The position numbers and the translations under genes were made by a program. A stretch of DNA of 64,000 nt from positions 124,001 through 188,000 of the forward strand of contig NZ_CP035375.1 in the NCBI RefSeq assembly GCF_004118935.1, written 5' to 3'. The notes below the pieces were generated by a model that saw only the letters and a list, made by a program, of their open reading frames with translations, did not search any database and was not told where the DNA came from. Origin of the DNA: Salinibacterium sp. UTAS2018 (lineage in GTDB: Bacteria; Actinomycetota; Actinomycetes; Actinomycetales; Microbacteriaceae). How positions within the stretch are numbered: position 1 is the first letter of the stretch; each line of letters starts with the position of its first letter. Shown in pieces: positions 8,336 to 15,089 of the stretch.

Positions 8336-9664
8336 TTAGAAGATCGAGATCGGCTTCACGATGTCGGCGTAGATCAACATGGCACTCATGGCGCCCAGCA
8401 GCACGACGACAACGAGCGTCAGCGGAATGAACTTTGCAGCGTCGAAGGGGCCCGGGTCGGGCTTGCCGAAGAGCTTCGCAAAGAAACGGCGAACTCCCTC
8501 AAAGAGCGCGCCAGCGACGTGGCCGCCGTCGAGCGGCATCAGCGGCACGAGGTTGAACACGAAGAGTGCGATGTTAAGCGAGCCGATGAGGCCGACTAGA
8601 GACGCCACTTTGTCTGCCACGGGGGCAGTATCGAGACTGGTGATCTCTCCCGCGATGCGCCCAACACCTACGACGCTGATCGGGCCGTTGGGGTCGCGCT
8701 CGTCAGGACCAAAAGCCGCATTGGCAACGTCGATCATGCGCTGGGGCAAATTGAGGATCACGTTGGCGACCGATACGACGTTGTCGCCGACCGCGGGTAA
8801 GACGGCGGTCACGGGCTGCTGCACCGTCTCGAGTGCGGAACCTATGCCTAAGAAGCCATATTCTTCTGTCTGGGCGACGCCATTGGCATCCTCGACGATT
8901 TGGCCGCGATCGTCATAGACGTAGCGCTCGGTGAGCAGAGGTTCAGCAACGAGAGAAACCTCCGCACCATCGCGCTCCACGACGATGTTGAGGTCGTCAC
9001 CCGCGGCAGCGCGGATAAACTCGGTCGCCTCGGCCCACGAAGAGACTTCCTGGCCATCCATAGACACCAGACGGTCACCGGGGATGATGCCAGCAGCAAA
9101 ACCGGGAGCTTCGGGGTCCGCGCTCTCGCACGTTTGTCGCTCAGAAGTCGCAGGAAGCACGCACTCGGAGACACTTCCGACGGTCGTCGAAGCCTGAGCC
9201 ACACCGAAACCCATGAAGAGAATCGCGAACATCACGATAGCGATCAGCAAGTTCATGACGGGGCCGCCGAGCATGATGATGACGCGCTTCAGCACCGGAA
9301 GTTTGTAGAACGCACGAGCTTCATCGACATCGACCAGAGTGTCGGCGCTGGCGCTCCGGGCATCCTGCACGAGGGCTTGAAACACTCCGGTGGTCGCTGT
9401 GCGGCTTGAGCCTTCAGCCTTGCCGGGAGGGAACATGCCCGCCATCGAAATATAACCACCGAGCGGAATAGCTTTGACGCCATACTCGGTCTCCCCTCGC
9501 TTGCGCGAGAAGATCGTCGGCCCGAAACCAATCATGTATTGGCTTACACGCACACCAAAGAGCTTGGCGGGTAGCAAGTGACCGATTTCATGCAGGCCAA
9601 TAGACACAGCAAGCCCGACGAGAACGACGAGGATACCGAGAATGTACAAGAGCACGTTTTCCAC
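8336..9664 (-). CDS. rseP: Site-2 intramembrane metalloprotease, RseP/RasP family (M50)
   Basis: A 442-residue membrane protease that cuts transmembrane substrates such as anti-sigma factors or signal peptide remnants. The zinc site HEIGH is at residues 25-29 inside the first membrane segment. A PDZ domain lies around residues 165-230 (PGDRLVSMDG). The third zinc ligand motif is near the C terminus in NLVPLMPLDGGHV. The GTG start has no clear ribosome binding site, but TATTCT (minus strand, 9671-9676) lies six bases upstream, suggesting a leaderless mRNA. The gene stands just downstream of dxr, a common actinobacterial pairing. The natural substrate is not shown by the sequence. Confidence 0.92.
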   Translation of the reverse strand: MENVLLYILGILVVLVGLAVSIGLHEIGHLLPAKLFGVRVSQYMIGFGPTIFSRKRGETEYGVKAIPLGGYISMAGMFPPGKAEGSSRTATTGVFQALVQDARSASADTLVDVDEARAFYKLPVLKRVIIMLGGPVMNLLIAIVMFAILFMGFGVAQASTTVGSVSECVLPATSERQTCESADPEAPGFAAGIIPGDRLVSMDGQEVSSWAEATEFIRAAAGDDLNIVVERDGAEVSLVAEPLLTERYVYDDRGQIVEDANGVAQTEEYGFLGIGSALETVQQPVTAVLPAVGDNVVSVANVILNLPQRMIDVANAAFGPDERDPNGPISVVGVGRIAGEITSLDTAPVADKVASLVGLIGSLNIALFVFNLVPLMPLDGGHVAGALFEGVRRFFAKLFGKPDPGPFDAAKFIPLTLVVVVLLGAMSAMLIYADIVKPISIF

Positions 9665-9779
9665 TCGCTAAGAATAGCCACGCGCACCGACGGTCACCTG
9701 TACCGGTGCTGTGGAAGCGGTAGAACAACCCCGCTTTGGGGGCGAACAGGTCGTTCAGTTGCGCTGGCTTTAAACGGAT

Positions 9780-10862
9780 CTAAGAACGAGAAGCGACGAC
9801 ACCGTCAGCGGTGCGTCGCGCCCACGACTCGGCCTCGGCGAGAGCATCCAGCGTCAGCTCGGTTGCTTCGTGGCTCTGCACGACCTGCTCCACAACATCC
9901 AAGATGTCGAGGTAGCCGATTGCACCCGCATGGAACGCAAGCACAGCCTGCTCGTTGGCGGCGTTGAACACCGCGGGATAGGTGAGGCCCGCAGTACCAA
10001 CCGCTTTTGCCATCTCTACCGCGGGGAACACCTCGTTGTCGAGAGGTTCGAAGTTCCACGCGCTCGCCGTCGTCCAGTCAAGCGGTGCACCTACTCCGGC
10101 GACGCGGTTCGGCCAATCAAGACCGAGCGAGATCGGCAATCGCATGTCGGGTGGGCTCGCTTGAGCGATCGTGGAGCCGTCCACAAATTCGACCATCGAA
10201 TGCACGATGGACTGAGGATGCACCGTCACGGCAATGCGGTCGTAGGGCACGTCGAAGAGCAAATGCGCCTCGATCACTTCGAGGCCCTTGTTCACGAGCG
10301 TCGACGAGTTGGTCGTGACGACGAGCCCCATGTCCCAGGTGGGATGCGCGAGCGCCTCGCGCGGAGTCACGTCACGCAGGGAATCACGTGTACGACCACG
10401 GAACGGGCCACCGGATGCCGTGAGCACCAAGCGGCGCACCTCCGAGTGTTCGCCCGAGCGCAGAGCCTGGGCGATCGCCGAGTGCTCCGAGTCAACAGGA
10501 ACAATTTGCCCGGGCTTCGCTCGCGACATCACGAGTTCACCGCCAACGATGAGGCTCTCTTTGTTGGCGAGAGCGAGCGTTGCGCCGGATTCGAGGGCCG
10601 CGAGCGTAGGCCCCAGACCTACAGAACCGGTAATTCCGTTGACGACAACGTCGGCAGGAACATCCCGCACCAACTGTGCTGCCTGTTCAGCACCGAAGGC
10701 GATGTGCTTCACGCCGAAGCGTGCCGCCTGTTCTTCGACAAGCGTGCGATTCGTGCCTGCCGCCAGACCGACGACCTCGAAACGATCACGGTTTGCCTCG
10801 ATTACCTCGAGAGTTTGCGTGCCGATCGAGCCCGTCGATCCGAGCAAAATTACTGTGCGCAT
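9780..10862 (-). CDS. dxr: 1-deoxy-D-xylulose 5-phosphate reductoisomerase
   Basis: Catalyses the NADPH-dependent rearrangement of DXP to 2-C-methyl-D-erythritol 4-phosphate, the committed step of the MEP isoprenoid pathway, in the cytoplasm. The 360-residue protein begins with the nucleotide-binding [13 protein letters not shown]. It has [11 protein letters not shown] (about residue 125), the metal-binding PVDSEHSAI, and the C-terminal block [13 protein letters not shown]. The length is close to the family norm though slightly short at the C terminus. TAAAGT (10869-10874, minus strand) lies six bases before the ATG with no Shine-Dalgarno sequence, so the mRNA is probably leaderless. Confidence 0.95.
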   Translation of the reverse strand: MRTVILLGSTGSIGTQTLEVIEANRDRFEVVGLAAGTNRTLVEEQAARFGVKHIAFGAEQAAQLVRDVPADVVVNGITGSVGLGPTLAALESGATLALANKESLIVGGELVMSRAKPGQIVPVDSEHSAIAQALRSGEHSEVRRLVLTASGGPFRGRTRDSLRDVTPREALAHPTWDMGLVVTTNSSTLVNKGLEVIEAHLLFDVPYDRIAVTVHPQSIVHSMVEFVDGSTIAQASPPDMRLPISLGLDWPNRVAGVGAPLDWTTASAWNFEPLDNEVFPAVEMAKAVGTAGLTYPAVFNAANEQAVLAFHAGAIGYLDILDVVEQVVQSHEATELTLDALAEAESWARRTADGVVASRS

Positions 10863-10911
10863 GCCGCTACTTTAGTTGGCTCGTGCGCCAGAAATAGACG
10901 ATGAGCGCAGA

Positions 10912-11895
10912 TTAGCCAAGGCCCAGAATGTCGACGACGAAGACGATGGTATCGGTGCCGCCAATGCCTGCGCCCTCGTTACCGGCTTCTCCATAGCCTT
11001 CACTCGGGGGCAATACCGCGATGATTTGCGAACCGACCTGCTGGCCCTCGAGCGCGGCTTTGAAGCCGGGTACTACTTGCCCGGTGTTAAACGTCGATGG
11101 CTCTCCGCGAGCCCAGCTTTCGTCAAAGATCTCACCGGTGGTCCAGTTCATTCCCACGTAGTGAACGACGACATCCGAATTCTCTTCTACCGTCTCGCCA
11201 GCACCCTGCTTGAGAACAGCGACAGAAAGATCTGCGGGCGGATCGGTGTCAGGGATCGTGATGGTCGGGCGGCCGTCGTCGTCGAGCTCGACTGCGGGGA
11301 AGCCATCTTCAGCAGGCTGGTCTTCACCATCGGCACGCGGAAGAGCAGGTTCAGCAGGCTCGTCAACAGAGACAACATCGACGATGAAGATAATGTCGTC
11401 GTCTGCTCCGACACCCAGCTGCTCGCGAGCAGCATCATCGGCAAAGGATTCTTCAGGCGGGATGACGCCCACTACGCGCGTACCAGCGGTCGAACACTCG
11501 ATCGTCTTGACGATACCGACCAAAAATTGCTCTGCATCGACGGGGAACGGGGTAAGCCCGGTCTCGTCGTAGGTTGTAGCGGAAAGCTCTTCGCCTGTCG
11601 CTCCGCTAAACAGCGTGAACTGCACGTTAGCGGTGGCCGCTTCGACAGCAACAATGTCGCCATCGCCCGCAATCGCAACAGAGCGCTCAGTTTCAGACAC
11701 ATCCGTCGGGAAATCGATCGTGACCTCAGGCTTAACCCCAAAGTCACCACTAACTTCGACACCTTCAGACGCCGAACCGGATGCGGTCGGCGTGCAATCG
11801 CCGGAGTTCTCAGCAGTCGTCGAGCCGGCGGGAGAACACGCGGCAAGAGACGCCACAACGCCGATGGTCAACAGAAACGGAATCGCTTTACGCAC
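10912..11895 (-). CDS. FKBP-type peptidyl-prolyl isomerase lipoprotein, tandem domains
   Basis: A 327-residue secreted lipoprotein with lipobox LAAC (Cys20). The C-terminal 100 residues are a good FKBP domain (VVVHYVGMNWTTGEIFDES, then VVPGFKAALEG and LPPSEGYGE). Residues of about 40-195 look like a second, degenerate FKBP domain ending in DIIFIVDVVSV, which mirrors IVFVVDILGL at the very end. An acidic linker joins the two. It probably helps fold exported proteins at the outer face of the membrane. The GTG start is preceded by AAGGG at five bases. Only the second domain appears able to bind proline peptides. Confidence 0.88.
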   Translation of the reverse strand: MRKAIPFLLTIGVVASLAACSPAGSTTAENSGDCTPTASGSASEGVEVSGDFGVKPEVTIDFPTDVSETERSVAIAGDGDIVAVEAATANVQFTLFSGATGEELSATTYDETGLTPFPVDAEQFLVGIVKTIECSTAGTRVVGVIPPEESFADDAAREQLGVGADDDIIFIVDVVSVDEPAEPALPRADGEDQPAEDGFPAVELDDDGRPTITIPDTDPPADLSVAVLKQGAGETVEENSDVVVHYVGMNWTTGEIFDESWARGEPSTFNTGQVVPGFKAALEGQQVGSQIIAVLPPSEGYGEAGNEGAGIGGTDTIVFVVDILGLG

Positions 11896-11976
11896 AAGAA
11901 CCCTTCACAGCAAGAACACGGAGCACCAATCCTCGCGCACTCTGGCTGTGCGTAGCGTGTGGAATCGCCGACGGTC

Positions 11977-12456
11977 CTACTCTGCGGCCGGCTCGACGAC
12001 GATTCGTGGCTGGTGAAGTACGGGAAAGTTCACGGATGCCGCGATAAAGCACTTGCTGCTGGCTTCTGCGTGAGCATCCAGAGCATCATCCACGCTGCCC
12101 GCCGAGATAGTCACGACGGGACGCAACGTGACAGACGTGAAGTGACCCCCGCCGTTGTCGGTCTGCTTCATCGTGCCCGAGACCTCATCGCGGTAAGCCG
12201 TGACCACAATCCCGCGGCTCACAGCGACGTGCAGGTAACTCAACATGTGACACTGACTCAGTGCGGCGATCAAGAGCTCTTCGGGGTTCCACCGGTCGGC
12301 CGCCCCGTGAAATACCCGGGCGCTCGAACCGTCGATCGGATGCTTACCTACGGCCGTGATCTCATTGTGCCGTGAATAGCCACGGTAGTTCGTGGTGCCT
12401 TCACCAAGATTTCCGGACCATTCAAGGCGTACCTCAAAGTTATGGTCGATGTTCAT
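11977..12456 (-). CDS. OsmC/Ohr-family peroxiredoxin-like protein
   Basis: A 159-residue protein of the OsmC superfamily, which reduces organic hydroperoxides with a pair of cysteines. Both are present: Cys69 in ALSQCHMLSYL and Cys136 in ASSKCFIAAS. The ATG at 12454-12456 is preceded by a strong ribosome binding site GGAGG at five bases, so an in-frame start 19 codons upstream is rejected. It is transcribed away from the asparaginase gene. The sequence does not separate the YhfA, OsmC and Ohr subtypes cleanly; the spacing around HMLSYLH suggests the OsmC-like group. Confidence 0.88.
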   Translation of the reverse strand: MNIDHNFEVRLEWSGNLGEGTTNYRGYSRHNEITAVGKHPIDGSSARVFHGAADRWNPEELLIAALSQCHMLSYLHVAVSRGIVVTAYRDEVSGTMKQTDNGGGHFTSVTLRPVVTISAGSVDDALDAHAEASSKCFIAASVNFPVLHQPRIVVEPAAE

Positions 12457-12627
12457 TAGAACCTCCATCTCGGCCTGCGGGGCCAGCATCGGAGACCGCG
12501 GCAAAGCGATCACGCAGAACGTCTCTAGGTTTTACCGTAGCGGTGCAGGCTGAGAGGCATCGCGCCAGTTGCACACCGTTTAACCATTCGAGCGATCTCG
12601 ATGAGCCGAGCGCTATAACGTAGGAGA

Positions 12628-13611
12628 GTGAATTCAGCATCGACAGCGTCACCCCTCGCCCTCACTGTCAACGACACCACCCAGCTGGCGGTGCTCGAGC
12701 GGTCAGCAATGATCGAGTCTCGGCATCTCGGCGCAGCGGTTGTCCTCTCCCCCGACGGCACAGAACTTCGCCGACTGGGCAACCCGGAAGCCTTGATCTA
12801 CCCACGGTCAACCCTCAAGCCGATGCAAGCCGTCGCGGTACTGCGCGCAGGCGTAACGCTGACTGACGAACAACTCGTTTTGGCCAGCGCAAGCCACACC
12901 GGCAGCCAGCGCCATCAAGATGTCGTCGCCTCCACGCTCGCCGCCTACGGCCTGACTGAAGACGACCTTCGTTGCCCGCCTGATTGGCCCGCCGACTCCG
13001 CCACGCGTCGAGCCGCACACGCTCCGCGTCGACTCGCTATGAACTGCTCGGGTAAACACGCGAGTTTCTTAGCCGCTTGTGTCGTCAATGACTGGCCGCT
13101 CGAGAGCTACCTCGAACACGAGCATCCGCTGCAAGAACGCATCAGAAGCACCATCGTGGAGTTTACGGGCCAGCCTCTAGCTCACGAGGGAACGGATGGA
13201 TGCGGAGCTCCCGTTTTCGCGATGAGTCTTGTGTCTCTCGCCACCGCCATTCAACACATCGTCATGGCGACCGACGAGCAAGACACGAATGCACACGCCC
13301 TCGTGAGCGCTATTCGCGGTAATGCGTGGGGGCTCGATATGCCTCAGGTCGCTGAAGCGATGGACACGCTCGGAATTATCGCGAAACGTGGCGCCGAGGG
13401 AGTACTGATTGCCGCGGCGCCTGACGGCACCACCGTCACCTTGAAGGTTCTCGACGGCTCCATCCGGCCGTTGCTGCCCGTGGGACTCTCGCTTTTGGCC
13501 GAAGCCGGCGCCCTCGATGCGGATGCCGTCGCGGGAGTACTGAAGTCAACAACCGAGCAAGTACTCGGCCGCGGTTTCCCGGTCGGAGAACTTCGCTTCG
13601 AACTGGCCTAG
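12628..13611 (+). CDS. Asparaginase (pfam06089 type)
   Basis: A 327-residue cytoplasmic protein of the asparaginase II (pfam06089) family found mainly in actinobacteria and rhizobia, and unrelated to the classical type I/II enzymes. Visible family blocks are YPRSTLKPMQAV, ASASHTGSQRHQ, NCSGKHASFL (with Ser and Lys) and DGCGAPVFAMSL. It would hydrolyse asparagine to aspartate and ammonia. The GTG at 12628 has TAACGT (12616-12621) six bases upstream and an in-frame TAA just before, so it is the only reasonable start and suggests leaderless translation. The first 20 residues lie outside the conserved domain. Confidence 0.87.
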   Translation: MNSASTASPLALTVNDTTQLAVLERSAMIESRHLGAAVVLSPDGTELRRLGNPEALIYPRSTLKPMQAVAVLRAGVTLTDEQLVLASASHTGSQRHQDVVASTLAAYGLTEDDLRCPPDWPADSATRRAAHAPRRLAMNCSGKHASFLAACVVNDWPLESYLEHEHPLQERIRSTIVEFTGQPLAHEGTDGCGAPVFAMSLVSLATAIQHIVMATDEQDTNAHALVSAIRGNAWGLDMPQVAEAMDTLGIIAKRGAEGVLIAAAPDGTTVTLKVLDGSIRPLLPVGLSLLAEAGALDADAVAGVLKSTTEQVLGRGFPVGELRFELA

Positions 13612-13649
13612 CCGCGGCCTCCGCCGCGCTAGTCGGTGTGAATTAACAC

Positions 13650-13696
13650 ACTCGTCCCCGCTGGCTGTGCTCAAAGCGCAGCTAACGGGGACGAGT
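13650..13696. terminator. Hairpin between convergent asparaginase and PotD-like genes
   Basis: ACTCGTCCCCG (13650-13660) pairs perfectly with CGGGGACGAGT (13686-13696). Inside it GCTGTGC and GCGCAGC form a second stem with one G-T pair around the loop TCAAA. It lies between two convergent stop codons and can serve both directions. Confidence 0.75.
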
Positions 13697-13706
13697 AATA
13701 GCCGAG

Positions 13707-14912
13707 TTAGCCCTTGCCCGTTATGCGACGGAACTCAGCGTTGAACGACTGATCATCCGTCGTGTTGAGTGTGCGGAACGTGCTCGCGCGAGACATCGCT
13801 GTGGCGTTGGGGAAGGTGAACTGGTTCGAGGCCAGTTTGGGGAAGTTTTCGATCGCGTATTCGAGAGTTCCATCGACCGGGCTGACACAGCGGATCCACT
13901 CCACGACCTCGGTTGCGACCGCGGGGTCGTAATAGAAGTTCAGAAGTTTCTCGGCGTTCGCTTTGTGCTGAGCGCCTGCCGGAATCACGAGAGAGTCGGT
14001 AAAAAATGTGCCGCGTGAGCCCGGGAGCAAGAATTTGAACTTCTCGTAGCCCGCTTGAGCATTGAGCACGGCAATATCGCCGGCCCGCGCGAACCCAGCG
14101 AGCGCTTCGCCGGATTTGAGCTTGTCGATGTAGTCACTGCCGTACACCCCAAGAATGTGCCGTGAGGCAAGGTTGTCTTCGAGAACAGCGCTAGCCTTCT
14201 TGAACTCGTCGATCCCCCAACCTTCGTCGGAAATATCGACGCCCTGGGCGAGCAGCAGCATTCCCATCGTGTGACGCATCTCGGCAAGAACAACTACGTT
14301 GCCTTTGAGCTCTTCGTTCCACAATTGCTCGACCGAGACGAGACCCTTCGGGTACTCGTCGGTGTTCCACGCCAGCCCGATGAATCCACTCTGCCAGGGC
14401 AGGGAGTACTCGCGGTTGGGGTCAAAGTCGGGGCTACTCAGGGACTTCGTTAGGTTCTTCTTATTCGGGATATTCGCGTCGTCGAACTTCTGCGCGTAGC
14501 CGAAACGGATCAGTCGAGCCGCCATCCAGTCGCTGACACAGATGATGTCGGCGCCAGTGGGCTGCCCTAGGGAGAGCTGATCTTTCATCGTCAGATAGAA
14601 CCCGACATTATCTTTAACAATCGGCTTGTACTCGACGCTGATCCCGGTTTCGCCTGTGAATGCTTTGAGGGTGGACGAGTGCCCGCTCAAGTCCTCGTCG
14701 ATATACGACGGCCAGCTAGCCCACACGAGCGAACTGTCGCTCTCTGAAATATCGGTAGCGTCTGACCCCGCCGGCGCAGCACATGCGGCGAGCGCAAGCG
14801 CGGACATACCGACGCCGGCCCCCTGCAGCAATCGCCTGCGGCTGAGTTGAGATTGCTTCGCTTGCAGCATTAGCTGCTGGATCGCATGATCCTGCGGAAG
14901 TGCTCTCGTCAC
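13707..14912 (-). CDS. PotD-like extracellular solute-binding lipoprotein with twin-arginine signal
   Basis: A 401-residue binding protein of the spermidine/putrescine (PotD, SBP family 1) kind; the mature part starts LVWASWPSYIDEDL and continues with blocks such as GADIICVSDWMAARLIR. The N terminus has a twin-arginine motif SRRRLLQG (24-31) and a lipobox LAAC (Cys44), so Tat export and lipidation are likely. I start it at the GTG at 14910-14912, preceded by GAAGGAG at five bases. An ATG 56 codons upstream would add sequence with no signal features. No permease or ATPase gene is next to it, so it is an orphan here. Its ligand is probably a polyamine, but this rests on family resemblance. Confidence 0.82.
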   Translation of the reverse strand: MTRALPQDHAIQQLMLQAKQSQLSRRRLLQGAGVGMSALALAACAAPAGSDATDISESDSSLVWASWPSYIDEDLSGHSSTLKAFTGETGISVEYKPIVKDNVGFYLTMKDQLSLGQPTGADIICVSDWMAARLIRFGYAQKFDDANIPNKKNLTKSLSSPDFDPNREYSLPWQSGFIGLAWNTDEYPKGLVSVEQLWNEELKGNVVVLAEMRHTMGMLLLAQGVDISDEGWGIDEFKKASAVLEDNLASRHILGVYGSDYIDKLKSGEALAGFARAGDIAVLNAQAGYEKFKFLLPGSRGTFFTDSLVIPAGAQHKANAEKLLNFYYDPAVATEVVEWIRCVSPVDGTLEYAIENFPKLASNQFTFPNATAMSRASTFRTLNTTDDQSFNAEFRRITGKG

Positions 14913-15089
14913 GTTTTCTCCTTCGCCCCCACCAGTTACACCGATGGTAGTGAGCGCAGTTCGGGTTGTTGTAGCCCCAGTTAGGAGGGGCTTTGCGCGC
15001 TTCACAATAATTCCATGGATGAGGAGCCATTGTGTGCAAAAAATGTGCCCAATTCGGGTACCCCCAACAGAGTCACTCATGGCGTCGAA

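Noticed and set aside
10876..11955. A 359-codon open frame opposite the FKBP gene
   Set aside because: No family resemblance; the minus-strand frame has a lipobox and a clear FKBP domain.
14973..14992. Hairpin AGCCCC/GGGGCT in the leader of the PotD-like gene as a terminator
   Set aside because: Only six base pairs, and no T-run on the minus strand after it; at most a weak attenuator or chance.
14913..15089. A possible WXG100-type gene beside the EccC-like ATPase
   Set aside because: The gap is under 180 bases and no frame gives a WxG helical hairpin of about 100 residues; the 105-base gap at 18072-18176 is also too short.
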